Shown here one piece after another: positions 47,509 through 56,568 of a stretch of DNA of 56,722 nt. The position numbers and the translations under genes are program-made. The stretch covers positions 1 through 56,722 of the forward strand of contig NZ_BAUW01000016.1 of assembly GCF_000517385.1 (NCBI RefSeq), written 5' to 3'. Origin of the DNA: Mesobacillus boroniphilus JCM 21738. GTDB lineage: Bacteria > Bacillota > Bacilli > Bacillales > Cytobacillaceae. A model generated the notes under the pieces. The model had not been told where the DNA came from and did no database searches. It worked only from the letters and a program-made list of their open reading frames with translations. How positions within the stretch are numbered: the stretch's first letter is position 1; each line of letters starts with the position of its first letter.

Positions 47509-47658
47509 TCGCTATATAATTTAATTTTTCGCTATATTAAAGTTTTTTTCGCTATAAAAAATTTATTTTCGCTATATTATTTGGATTTTCGCTATATTAT
47601 TTGGATTTTCGCTATAAAAATGATTTTTTCGCTATAAAAACTTATTTTCCGCTATATC
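47507..47658. repeat. Helically phased short-repeat array 5 (TTCGCTATA core, exact 20-bp period)
   Basis: Eight copies of CGCTATA with GCT beginning at 47511, 47531, 47551, 47571, 47591, 47611, 47631 and 47651: exactly 20 bp each. Flanking bases are A/T tracts and vary between units; two adjacent units (47575-47615) are identical. It lies between the ferredoxin and Mrp genes. Confidence 0.93.
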
Positions 47659-47679
47659 CCTTACCTGTTTAAACAAATA

Positions 47680-47721
47680 GAGCCGGCCCTAATGAACTTA
47701 GCGCTCTTTTCCGGCCGGCTC
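47680..47721 (-). terminator. GC-rich hairpin after the ferredoxin gene
   Basis: GAGCCGGCC and GGCCGGCTC perfect arms with a 24-base loop, starting 8 bases past the ferredoxin stop. The T run after it is weak, so read-through into the Mrp and Rieske genes is possible. Confidence 0.7.
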
Positions 47722-47728
47722 CATTAAA

Positions 47729-48279
47729 TTATGACTGTGAATCAGTGTAAACACCGAAGAATTCAGGTACGTAATCCCATTTATTGCCCTCTTGCGGCTT
47801 TTTGCCTTCAACGAGGTTCATTTGAGTACGTTTTCTGCGCAATTGCTGCATTTCATCAAAGTCGATGAAGCGGATTGCGTCACTTGGGCAAACAGATGCA
47901 CACATTGGCGCAATATCATGACGAGTTCTGTCATAGCACATATCGCATTTGTACATTTTGTTTGTCTCGAAATCAAATTTCGGAATACCGAATGGGCAGC
48001 CAAATGTACAGTTGCGGCATCCAATACATTTTTCCTCCATTGCTGACAGCACGACGCCTCATCCGTGATCTGGATCGCGTTTGCCGGGCAGACACGCGCA
48101 CATGCCGGGTCTTTACATTGCATGCAAAGCATCGGGAATGTCTGGCGAGATTCAGTGAAGTCAACATATTCAACATAGTTCCGTTCCTTGGCATCATGGT
48201 CCCCACACTCACGGCAGGCTGCCTGGCAGGCACGGCATCCTATACAGCGCTCAAATTCTAGATACATTATTTTATTCAT
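47729..48279 (-). CDS. Four-cluster ferredoxin subunit (NrfC/DmsB type), frameshifted
   Basis: Electron-transfer subunit of about 183 aa. Four Cys-rich motifs: CIGCRACQAACREC, CMQCKDPACARVCP, CIGCRNCTFGCP, CDMCYDRTRHDIAPMCASVCP, for four [4Fe-4S] clusters. The frame breaks at 48056-48058; one G (GAGGGC) restores ITDEGVVLSAMEEKCIGCRN. No export signal, so cytoplasmic. It follows the catalytic subunit by 14 bases and links it to the membrane subunit. Confidence 0.9.
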
Positions 48280-48293
48280 AGTGGCCGTTCCTC

Positions 48294-50422
48294 CTATTTA
48301 GTCAGTTTTTCAAGCTTTACAGCACAGACTTTAAATTCAGGCATCCTTGAGAATGGATCCAGTGCCGGGCTGGTCAATTGGTTGACTGCCAGCTTTTTGC
48401 CCCAGTGGTAAGGGACGAACATTGTGTCTTTGCGGATTGCTTTTGTTATTTTAACCGGTGTGATCATCTCGCCACGCGGTGTGGAAAGCTTCACTCTTTC
48501 ACCGTTTTCAATCTGGTACTTGCTTGCCAGTTCTGGGTGCATCTCTACGAATGGCTCAGGGCATTGCTCCATCAGGAAGTCAACACGTCGGGTCTGGTTG
48601 CCTGATAAGTAATGGAAGACAACGCGGCCTGTAGTCAGCCATAAAGGATACTCGTTTGATTGAACCTCTGAAGGTCCTCTGAAATCGCAGACTGCAAGGT
48701 TCGCTTTTCCATCTTCCGTAGCAAAACGCTCCTGGAATACTGATGGAGTTCCTTTGTGATCTTCTGCAGGTGCTGGCCAGAATACTCCGTCCTGCTCATC
48801 GATTTTTTCGTAAGTTACACCGTAGTAATCAGCCTTGCCGCCTTTTGAAGCGTGGCGAAGCTCGTCAAAAATTTCTCTTGGTTCGCTGTAATCGAAGTAC
48901 TTACCTTTTCCAAGACGGTCAGCAATCAGCTGCATAATCTCCCAGTCAGGCTTCGATTCCCCAATTGGCTCGACTACCTTACGGATGCGGATGACACGGC
49001 CTTCAATGTTTGTAGTCGTTCCTTCGTCCTCCGCCCAAGTTGTTGCTGGGAGAACTACATCTGCAAGTTCAGCTGTTTCTGACATGAAGAAGTCATTTAC
49101 AACAAGGAAGTCTAGCTTCTCTAATGAATCCTGGACATAGTTGATATTTGGTGATGAAACAACCGGATTCGAGCAGATGACATGCAATGCGCGGATTGTC
49201 TTGTTCTGCATCAGGTGGAACATTTCGTATGCGGAAACGCCTTCCTTCGGCATTTCTTCTGGCTTGATGCCCCAAACTCCTGCGACATGCTCAACATCTT
49301 TAGGATTTGCGATTTTACGGTATCCAGGAAGCGCGTCAGCTTTCTGTCCGTGTTCGCGTCCGCCCTGACCGTTGCCCTGGCCTGTAAAAGTAGCAACGCC
49401 TGATGCGAATTTACCGATTTGACCTCTCAACAATGCCATTGACGTGTAAAGACTTACATTGTCAACGCCGGAAGTCTGCTGTTCAGCACCGCGTGCGAAC
49501 ATGACGACTGAGCGTGGTGATTTCCCGAAGATGTGCGCTGCCTTGATGATTTTCTCTGCTGCGACACCTGTAAGCTTCGATGTATATTCTGGCGTGAATT
49601 TCGCCGTCATTTCTTTTAATTCTTCAAAATTATTGCAGCGTTCCTGTACATATTCATTGTCAACATAATCATATTTGATCAAAAGATGCATGATGCCGTT
49701 CGCCAACGCAGCGTCTGTTCCTGGAAGCAAGTCTAGGTGTACGTCAGCTACACGTGCAGTAGCAGTTTCACGCGGATCTGCTACGATCAGCTTCGCGCCT
49801 TTGTCCTTCGCCTTCCAGAACCACTGGATGCTTGTCGGGTGGCATTCCGCTGTGTTCGAACCTGCCATGAAGAATGTATCAGTGTGCTCAAGCTCAGTCC
49901 AAGGAAGAGTTGAGCCGCGGTCCATGCCGAGTGTCTTGTTGAAACCGCCGGCAGCAGAGCTCATGCAGTAACGTCCGTTATAGTCAATGTAACGAGTGCC
50001 AAGGCCGACACGAGCGTACTTGCCAACAAGGTAGCACTTCTCATTTGTCATTGAAACGCCGCCGTAAACGCCGATTGCATCTTTTCCGTAGTTTTCCTGG
50101 ATGCCTTTATACTTGCTCTCGATCAAATCCAGAGCTTCATCCACGTTGCTTCTACAAACTTGCCATTCTTTTTGATCAGAGGAGTTTTGATCCGGTCTGG
50201 GTGATCGATCGTCTGGTAAGCAGTGACCCCTTTAGGACACATCTTTCCTTTTGTTAAAACCCAGTCATAACGCGGTTCAACACCGACCACCTTGTTGTTC
50301 TTTTCATCAACGCGGATGTGCATGCCGCACTGCATACCGCAGTAGCAGCAGTGGGTTGTGACTAACTTTTCACCTTTGCGGATCTGGTTCTTTACGCCTT
50401 CTTTAACGAGAAACTGGCTCAT
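48294..50422 (-). CDS. Molybdopterin oxidoreductase, nitrate-reductase (Nas/Nap-type) catalytic subunit, frameshifted
   Basis: About 709 aa. An N-terminal [4Fe-4S] motif uses Cys25, Cys28, Cys32 and Cys62. The predicted Mo ligand is Cys153 in GRYCMSSAAGGF, the C-M-x-S-A form of Nas/Nap nitrate reductases rather than the selenocysteine/Cys form of formate dehydrogenases. The GQGGREHGQKADALPGYR stretch differs from NapA and NasC as I know them, so the substrate (nitrate, selenate or another oxyanion) is open. The frame breaks at 50140-50142; one G restores EATWDEALDLIE. No Tat signal: the enzyme faces the cytoplasm. Start 50422 has AGGAGG 9 bases upstream and overlaps the membrane subunit gene. 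Confidence 0.85.
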
Positions 50423-51572
50423 CGATTTTTTCCTCCTTTGAATCCTGGTCAAGTCCGTAAAACTCTTCCGAACGTTTTTTGCTGAAGCCTGATATGTGAA
50501 TTCCGTTATTTGTGTTTACTGGTCCGTATGGGTTGCCTTTCGGCGCTTCAAGATTCATTTGTTTCAATGCTCTCATCCTGCGGCGGCAGCCTGTGCAGTA
50601 GTCTGATAGGTAAGTGCCATCTGCAAGCTGCAGGTCGAAGTTCTGGCTTTTTAAAATTGCCTGGACATCCGCAATCTGGTCATCATTGCTGTACGGCTGT
50701 CCGCAGCTTTTACATGATTTCGTATCCACTTTGACCACCTCTTGATAACTCATTGGAACAGCTGTTGCCAGCGGCCTGATTGGCACGTGGAACAGTTTGC
50801 CGAATGGGAAGTACATAAGCATGATGATGACTGTTACCTGGTGGATCAGCGACATATAATGATGCATCCAGCCATCAAGGAATGTGTATTGAATTGTCAG
50901 GATCAAGCCTGTTACTGTTACTGCCAATAGAATGATCAATGGCAGAATATCGAACTCGAATCGCTGGGTTACTTTAACATCGTAGTCAGTGATGCGTCGG
51001 TAGAGGGCCATCCCCGCTCCGATCAACACCATGATTGCGCCGATATTCAAGCCGTTATAGACGATTTCAGCGAAAACTCCGTGCGCCGCCATCGTGATGG
51101 TCTGCATATCAAACACGATGATCTGGTATGTTTCCGGGTCGATCAGATCAAAACGCATCCAACCGAATGTAAGCCCGAATGTAATCGCGAATGAGATGAT
51201 ACAGCCCCAAGAAATCATGAAGTGCTGGATTCCGCGGTAGATCCCGCGCTGGAAAATGAATTTTTGTAAAATGATGTTATCAATCAATGTTTTGAATAGT
51301 GCTTTAGAATTTCGTTTCAGTCTTTCTTTATTAAAAAGGTTATCAACACTTCGCTTCGCCACTCTGTTAGTGGCTTTGCGCCACATCCAGAAGCTCATCC
51401 TGATTGTCAGGCCAATCGCAAAGACGGTTGATGAAATTGCATATCCTAGAAGCGCCATATCAATATGGACAAACTTCGATGTTGAATACCACATTGAGAA
51501 AAATAATAAAAGCACAACGACAAAGGAATACATGCTTGTTTTTGAGTAAAAAGATTTCTCGAATTTGTACAA
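50403..51572 (-). CDS. NarI-like membrane cytochrome b subunit with C-terminal CxxC/CxxC tail
   Basis: About 389 aa from TTG 51572, chosen because GGGAGG lies 8 bases upstream; the open frame extends to 51608. Around six membrane helices, with His residues in HFMISWGC, MAAHGVF, MHHYMSLIHQ and the NarI-like MYFPFGKLFHVPI, suitable for two b hemes. The soluble tail carries CKSCGQPY and, some 40 residues later, CTGCRRRM, a four-Cys site not usual in NarI. It probably passes quinol electrons to the ferredoxin and molybdenum subunits. First gene of the Fnr-promoter operon. Confidence 0.78.
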   Translation of the reverse strand: MYKFEKSFYSKTSMYSFVVVLLLFFSMWYSTSKFVHIDMALLGYAISSTVFAIGLTIRMSFWMWRKATNRVAKRSVDNLFNKERLKRNSKALFKTLIDNIILQKFIFQRGIYRGIQHFMISWGCIISFAITFGLTFGWMRFDLIDPETYQIIVFDMQTITMAAHGVFAEIVYNGLNIGAIMVLIGAGMALYRRITDYDVKVTQRFEFDILPLIILLAVTVTGLILTIQYTFLDGWMHHYMSLIHQVTVIIMLMYFPFGKLFHVPIRPLATAVPMSYQEVVKVDTKSCKSCGQPYSNDDQIADVQAILKSQNFDLQLADGTYLSDYCTGCRRRMRALKQMNLEAPKGNPYGPVNTNNGIHISGFSKKRSEEFYGLDQDSKEEKIDEPVSR

Positions 51573-51732
51573 CTTTGCTACCTCCCTGTAAATCGTTCCC
51601 GATTTCAAAATTCATCTTATCATGGAAATACAGTCTCAAAAGGGTTAAATTGTAAACACTTTGTGAATAGTGAAAAATTGATTTAATAATATTTCAGAGC
51701 CCTAACCTCCACTGTGTACCTTACTTAACTAA

Positions 51733-51775
51733 ATCTTAAGGGAGGCAGATTAAAAGATATGTGAAGTCCGTCACA
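51733..51775 (-). promoter_or_regulatory. Fnr-type class II promoter of the molybdo-reductase operon
   Basis: TGTGAAGTCCGTCACA at 51760-51775 is an exact TGTGA-N6-TCACA box and differs from the nitrite-operon box at a single spacer base. On the minus strand TAAGAT at 51738-51733 gives a start near 51726, again 41.5 bases from the box centre. The remaining spacer to 51973 has no gene; an interrupted palindrome GGCAT-GCAT-ATGCC lies at about 51923-51936 before the divergent gene. Confidence 0.85.
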
Positions 51776-51973
51776 CCAGAATAAGTGGACACAAAATCGT
51801 AATAAATTCGTGAGGGACTTAACATTTTGGCAGCTGGTAATAGGCAACAACAAAAGTCATATTCGGTTATTTTAGTGAATGGTAAAATGATGGCCTCGAG
51901 CAAGTTGAGTTAATAGAAGTCCGGCATGCATATGCCTATACTGAAACTATCAAGCTAGAAAGGTTGGGGAGTT

Positions 51974-52963
51974 ATGGACAATTTCAAAGCTTTTATGGTG
52001 AACAAGACAGATGATGATTTTACAGCGGAGGTAAAAACGATTGGACTGGATGATTTACCTGCTGGTGATGTGGTGATCAAGGTTGCCTATTCAAGCGTCA
52101 ACTTTAAAGATGGGCTTGCGAGCATCCCGAATGGCAAGATTGTCAGATCCTATCCCTTCGTCCCTGGCATCGACCTTGCAGGTACGGTTGTCCGTTCAGA
52201 TGACAGCTCCTTCAAGGAAGGCGATGCAGTCATTGCCACCAGTTATGAAATAGGGGTTTCCCACTATGGAGGGTTCAGTGAATTTGCGCGTATTCCAGCA
52301 AAATGGATCGTGCCTTTGCCTGAGGGGATGAATCTAAGGGAAGCTATGGTTTTCGGAACAGCCGGATTCACTGCAGCATTGTCCGTACACCGACTGGAAG
52401 AGAACGGGCTTACTCAAGACAAAGGGAAGGTACTCGTTACAGGAGCAACCGGAGGAGTTGGCAGTGTCGCTGTGGCAATGCTGGCGAAAAGAGGGTATCA
52501 CGTCGTTGCCAGCACAGGGAAAGCATCAGAGCACGAATACCTTCGAAAAATTGGAGCTGAAGAAATCATCAGCCGTGAAGATGTCGTTGGTGAAAAGACG
52601 AAGCCTCTCGATCAGCAGCTTTGGGCTGCAGCCGTCGACCCCGTCGGCGGAAAGACTTTATCTGCAATCCTCAGTAAGCTTGAATACAACGGTTCAGTCG
52701 CAGTCAGCGGCCTGACTGGCGGAACAGATGTCCCAACAACCGTTTTCCCGTTCATACTGAGAGGAATAAATCTTCTTGGCATAGATTCAGTATATTGCCC
52801 AATGGAGACGCGGAAGCTTCTTTGGCAGCGAATGGCAACCGACTTGAAGCCTGAAGGATTATTGGAAACAATTCAAAATGAAGTAACATTAGAAGAACTG
52901 CCTGGCGTCCTTGCCAACATCTTAAAAGGCGAGAACCGCGGACGGACGATTGTAAAAATGTAA
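51974..52963 (+). CDS. YhdH/YhfP-family quinone oxidoreductase (acryloyl-CoA reductase-like)
   Basis: 329 aa medium-chain dehydrogenase without zinc-binding Cys. Features: SSVNFKDGLASIPNGKIVRSYP, VPGIDLAGTVV, the cofactor loop VTGATGGVGSVAVAML, and DPVGGKTLSAILSKLEYNG. This matches the YhdH/AcuI/YhfP branch, which reduces acryloyl-CoA or other enoyl compounds with NADPH. GGTTGGGGAG precedes the ATG. Divergent from the Fnr-promoter operon and followed by a strong terminator. Confidence 0.9.
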   Translation: MDNFKAFMVNKTDDDFTAEVKTIGLDDLPAGDVVIKVAYSSVNFKDGLASIPNGKIVRSYPFVPGIDLAGTVVRSDDSSFKEGDAVIATSYEIGVSHYGGFSEFARIPAKWIVPLPEGMNLREAMVFGTAGFTAALSVHRLEENGLTQDKGKVLVTGATGGVGSVAVAMLAKRGYHVVASTGKASEHEYLRKIGAEEIISREDVVGEKTKPLDQQLWAAAVDPVGGKTLSAILSKLEYNGSVAVSGLTGGTDVPTTVFPFILRGINLLGIDSVYCPMETRKLLWQRMATDLKPEGLLETIQNEVTLEELPGVLANILKGENRGRTIVKM

Positions 52964-53009
52964 AAAAAGCCCGAATCCAGTTTGATTTGCTGGTTTCGGG
53001 CTTTTTTTG
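52963..53009 (+). terminator. Terminator after the YhdH/YhfP gene
   Basis: AAAAAGCCCGAA and TTCGGGCTTTTT arms, loop about 16 bases, T7 on the plus strand; usable in both directions. Confidence 0.9.
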
Positions 53010-53030
53010 AGGCTAATTAGAATTTCTCCA

Positions 53031-53663
53031 TTAATTGTGTGCTGTCAGCTGCTCTGAATCTACTTTTGCCAAGTGCCCGCAGTCATTCACGAACATCACG
53101 ATCTTCTGAGTGCCATTCAGTTTGAGCAAATGAATTCCGGTATCTCCAGTAGGGAAATAAGTATCCGATAAAACTGGCAGATTCAAAAACGCTCTTAGCA
53201 GGTTAGAAATCATTCCTCCATGCGAGACAATCGCAATTCGTTTCTTTCCTGCGCTTTCGGCAAGAATCTTTGAAAATACTGTTTGGGCACGGAAACGGAA
53301 TTCAAGTTCGGATTCCCCCTCCTCAATCGGTTCATGGGGTTTCCTGCCCCCCTCCGGCTCCGGATACCGGAGCTTTGCTTCCGCATATGGCAGCCCTGCC
53401 AAGACTCCATTATTAAACTCTCTCAAACTATCCTCTTCGATAACCGGGATTCCCGTTTCTTGACTAAGGATTTCTGCCGTTTCTCGAGCGCGTTTCAAGG
53501 TGCTTGCCCAAATTACTTCTGGCATGTATTTCTCTTTTACTACTCTAGCCATTTCCTTTGCCTGCCTGCGGCCATGATCCGTCAGCAGCAAATCCGCACG
53601 GCCTTCATGCACCTGAAGGATATCCCCTTCTGACTCACCATGCCTGATCAATAGAATTTCCAT
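53031..53663 (-). CDS. Histidine phosphatase superfamily (phosphoglycerate-mutase-like) protein
   Basis: 210 aa. N-terminal LLIRHGESEGD contains the phospho-accepting His; HEGRADLLLTDHGRRQA, WASTLKRARETAEIL and the second catalytic His in IAIVSHGGMISNLL complete the family set. Substrate cannot be told; members include PhoE-type phosphatases. AAAGGGGAA precedes the ATG. Single gene. Confidence 0.88.
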   Translation of the reverse strand: MEILLIRHGESEGDILQVHEGRADLLLTDHGRRQAKEMARVVKEKYMPEVIWASTLKRARETAEILSQETGIPVIEEDSLREFNNGVLAGLPYAEAKLRYPEPEGGRKPHEPIEEGESELEFRFRAQTVFSKILAESAGKKRIAIVSHGGMISNLLRAFLNLPVLSDTYFPTGDTGIHLLKLNGTQKIVMFVNDCGHLAKVDSEQLTAHN

Positions 53664-53775
53664 GTCTTTTCCCCTTTAAAAAAGTATATAAAAAGTAATT
53701 CTGCATGGTCATGAAAATCCCTTTTAACGAGGGAAAATTTTGGATAAATTTTACTGATTGACTCTTTTTCTCCAT

Positions 53776-53812
53776 AAAAAATGACTCACATTTTCACATG
53801 AGTCATTTCCCC
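53776..53812 (-). terminator. Terminator of the ThrE-type exporter operon
   Basis: Minus strand AAATGACTCA-TGTGAAAATG-TGAGTCATTT followed by TTTT, starting at the stop of the small exporter subunit. Confidence 0.9.
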
Positions 53813-54255
53813 TATTTTACAGGACCAAGGCTTGACCTTCTGATCACCTGGTTAATCACCTCAGAAAACACTAGTCCAACAGCTATTGCACCGGAAATCA
53901 TCGATGCTTTTGCTGCCAAAGAAAGGGCTACACTATAATCATTTTCCACGAAGTTCCTCATCGCATCATACGCAAGTCCGCCTGGAACCAGCGGGATAAT
54001 TCCCGCTACGCTGAAAATAATGATCGGCGTCCGGTAGGCCTTCGCGAATACCTGGCTGACAACAGCAATTAAAAATGAGGCCATCAAGGTCGCGAAGATC
54101 GTGCCGAATCCATTGGTATCAAGCGCAAAATATACAATCCAGCCTACCATCCCGGAAATACCGCACTTCACCAACGATTCCTTGGGGGCGTTGAAAATAA
54201 TTCCGAACGCTGCGGACGCAATAAAACTCGTAATAAGGTGTTCAATATAAATCAT
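53812..54255 (-). CDS. Split ThrE-type exporter, small subunit (YjjB-like)
   Basis: 147 aa from ATG 54255 (AGGAG 8 bases upstream; a GTG at 54261 is too close to it). Four to five helices with FIASAAFGIIFNAPKESLVKCG and VPGGLAYDAMRNFVENDY, the C-terminal half of ThrE/YjjPB exporters. Works with the product of the gene 16 bases upstream. Confidence 0.85.
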   Translation of the reverse strand: MIYIEHLITSFIASAAFGIIFNAPKESLVKCGISGMVGWIVYFALDTNGFGTIFATLMASFLIAVVSQVFAKAYRTPIIIFSVAGIIPLVPGGLAYDAMRNFVENDYSVALSLAAKASMISGAIAVGLVFSEVINQVIRRSSLGPVK

Positions 54256-54270
54256 CGCCACTTCTCCTGA

Positions 54271-55029
54271 CTACAAGAAAGATAAAATTGCCGCTATGCC
54301 TGAGCCAATCGCAAATGCCGTTAACAGCGCTTCTGCTCCTTTTGACAACCCCGAAACCAGGTGGCCCGCCATCAGATCCCTGACCGCATTCGTGATCAGC
54401 AAACCCGGTACAAGCGGCATTACTGAACCGATGATGATTTTATCAAGCTCCTGGCCCAGCCCGAATTTTACAAAGAAAAACGAAATCATCCCAATAAAAA
54501 AAGAAGACAGGAATTCTGCGAAAAATTTTACCGGAACGATCCTGTGAAAATAAACGACAAGAAAGAAACCTATCCCACCCGCAGCCATTGATGGCAGGAA
54601 GTCAAGCCAGCTTCCCATGAACATGATTGTAAAACAGCCGCTTGCGATTGCAGCTGCAGCAATCTGAACTGCAAACGAGTAAGTTAAATTTGCTTGTTCA
54701 ATCTCCATAAGAAGTTTGCAAGCTTCTGCCAATCCAACCTCTCCGCTGCTTATTTTCCGCGAGATGCCGTTGACCATGGCGACTTTTCTTAAATCTGTCG
54801 TCCGCTCGGAAATCCGCACAAGCTTCGTCCGTTCGGGGCCTACCCCTTCTACTGAAAAAATAATGCCGGTTGGCGTTACATAGCTATGCGTCTGGTCAAT
54901 GCCAAATGCAGAAGCCATCCGCGACATCGTATCCTCTACCCGATATGTCTCAGCGCCGCTTTGAAGCATGATTTTCCCTGCCAGTATGCATGCCCGCATC
55001 ACTTCAAATGTTTGATCCTGATTCTCCAT
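54271..55029 (-). CDS. Split ThrE-type exporter, large subunit (YjjP-like)
   Basis: 252 aa from ATG 55029 (GAGGA 5-6 bases upstream). A soluble N-terminal domain with LAGKIMLQSGAETYRVEDTMSR and PTGIIFSVEG precedes about five helices ending PLVPGLLITNAVRDLMAGHL. ThrE relatives export threonine/serine; the split YjjP-YjjB pair of enteric bacteria is linked to succinate export. Substrate here open. Confidence 0.87.
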   Translation of the reverse strand: MENQDQTFEVMRACILAGKIMLQSGAETYRVEDTMSRMASAFGIDQTHSYVTPTGIIFSVEGVGPERTKLVRISERTTDLRKVAMVNGISRKISSGEVGLAEACKLLMEIEQANLTYSFAVQIAAAAIASGCFTIMFMGSWLDFLPSMAAGGIGFFLVVYFHRIVPVKFFAEFLSSFFIGMISFFFVKFGLGQELDKIIIGSVMPLVPGLLITNAVRDLMAGHLVSGLSKGAEALLTAFAIGSGIAAILSFL

Positions 55030-55107
55030 AAAAGTCCTCACTTACCAATCCGTACTGTTAAATTTCTTTATCAGTTTAAATCATAAGAGTGCCAATAAGC
55101 AACCATA

Positions 55108-55143
55108 ATTAAAGCCAGCCCTTCACACATGGCTGGCTTTTGG
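55108..55143. terminator. Bidirectional hairpin terminator after the MFS transporter
   Basis: AAAGCCAGCC and GGCTGGCTTT arms, 13-base loop, 8 bases past the MFS stop on the minus strand. Confidence 0.85.
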
Positions 55144-55150
55144 TTCCTAT

Positions 55151-56349
55151 TTAAGAAGTAGCTTCATTAGGCTGGTGAACAGCTTTTTTTCGTCTGCCCT
55201 TTAAAATGGTTAGAATCAATGCCAACACGATAAATCCACTGGAAATCTGGAATAAAGTTCCCAGTTCAATATACTGGGCAAGGATACCGAATACCAATCC
55301 GCTCAGGCCTATTCCCAGGTCAATGGATGAGAAGAACATTCCATTCGCTACTCCACGGCGGTTTGACGGTGTCATGGATAATGTCCATGATTGAAGAGTT
55401 GGGATCAATGAACCAAATCCAACTCCGAATAACACTCCGGCTACAGCAATCATCGCGCTTGAGTGGGCAAATGACAGGACCCACATGCCCGCGAAGGTAA
55501 TCGAAATTGTTAAAATGACAAGCCTGATTGGTCCTTTCTGGTCAAACCATTTTCCGGCAACAGGACGTGAGAGTGATGCAAAGATCGCATTAAATAGGTA
55601 AAACAAGAAAATTTGCTCGATCCCGCGTTCTTCGCCAAAAATGACAATGAATGTGACAATCGTTCCATAGCCAAGACTAATCAGCAGCGTGAGCGTTGCA
55701 GGAAACCAGCCAGCTTTTTCAATAAGAGAACCTAAATAGGTAAACTTCAAATCTTCCTTCTTCGTCTTTAATACTTGGTCAGGAGTCTGGTAGTGTACCG
55801 ATGCAAGCAACAGCAGGGCAATGGCACCCAGCACTCCTGAAATATAAACGAGATTATCAAAAGTGGTGATCTGGTATAAAAAGATTCCCAAACTTGGAGC
55901 GATGATCATTCCTATTGTTATAGAAAGACCAAAATAACCCATACCTTCCCCAAGCCGGGAGTTAGGTACAACATCCACTGCTGCCGTTCCGTTTACCGTT
56001 GTAGACCAGCCCCATGCAAGACCATGCAACAATCGAAACGCAAGGAAAATGATAACGACCTGAGACAGCGGGTATAAGAATGTGATCAAAAGAAGCATCA
56101 GCGCTCCAATCAAAACGAGAGGCTTCCTTGTTCTGTACTCAAGCATAAATCCGATAAACGGCCGGCTCAAAACAGCCCCTATCGAGAATAGCGCGGTAAC
56201 AAGGCCTATTTCAGTCCCTGTCGCCCCTATTGATTTTATATATGGCGGCAATGTAGGATCAGCATCTGGAATGACATGAAGATAAATAGATTCCCGACCA
56301 TTAATTTGATGAACGAAGAGGTCCATAATGGTTCCTTTGTTTGTGACAA
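55151..56349 (-). CDS. MFS transporter, frameshifted near its start
   Basis: About 399 aa, 12 helices; loop 2-3 motif reads SRPFIGFMLEYRTRKPLV. The long open frame begins upstream at 56512 but its first 90 residues are not MFS-like. A TTG at 56349 with GGGGAG 7 bases upstream starts MSQTKEPLWTSSFIKLM, a normal MFS helix 1, and one C restored at 56255-56258 gives FQMLIPTLPPYIKSIG. Substrate unknown; resembles the efflux/sugar-exporter branch of Bacillus. Confidence 0.83.
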
Positions 56350-56568
56350 TGTATATCTCCCCTTTTTCTAAAAGGCTGTTTTCGTAGATTGATGTTAAAA
56401 TCCCAAAGCTGATTTTAACGTAATATAAAGTCATTTTGCAGGTCGGTATTAAGTTTGCATGCTCTTTTCTCATAAAAAGAGTCAACTTTTCGAAGAAAAA
56501 TAGGGCATTCAATCCTATTTTGTAGTTAACAGCAACAAAGTTTGAGAAAAGAGCCTTCTAAAAAAAGA

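Noticed and set aside
48294..50422. Formate dehydrogenase catalytic subunit
   Set aside because: The Mo-ligand region is C-M-S-S-A as in nitrate reductases and the formate dehydrogenase-specific motifs are absent.
51662..51677. Additional Fnr box (TGTGAATAGTGAAAAA)
   Set aside because: Only one half-site matches and its position does not fit a -41.5 promoter.
56350..56512. N-terminal extension of the MFS transporter
   Set aside because: The extra residues are not MFS-like, while the TTG at 56349 has a ribosome site and restores helix 1.
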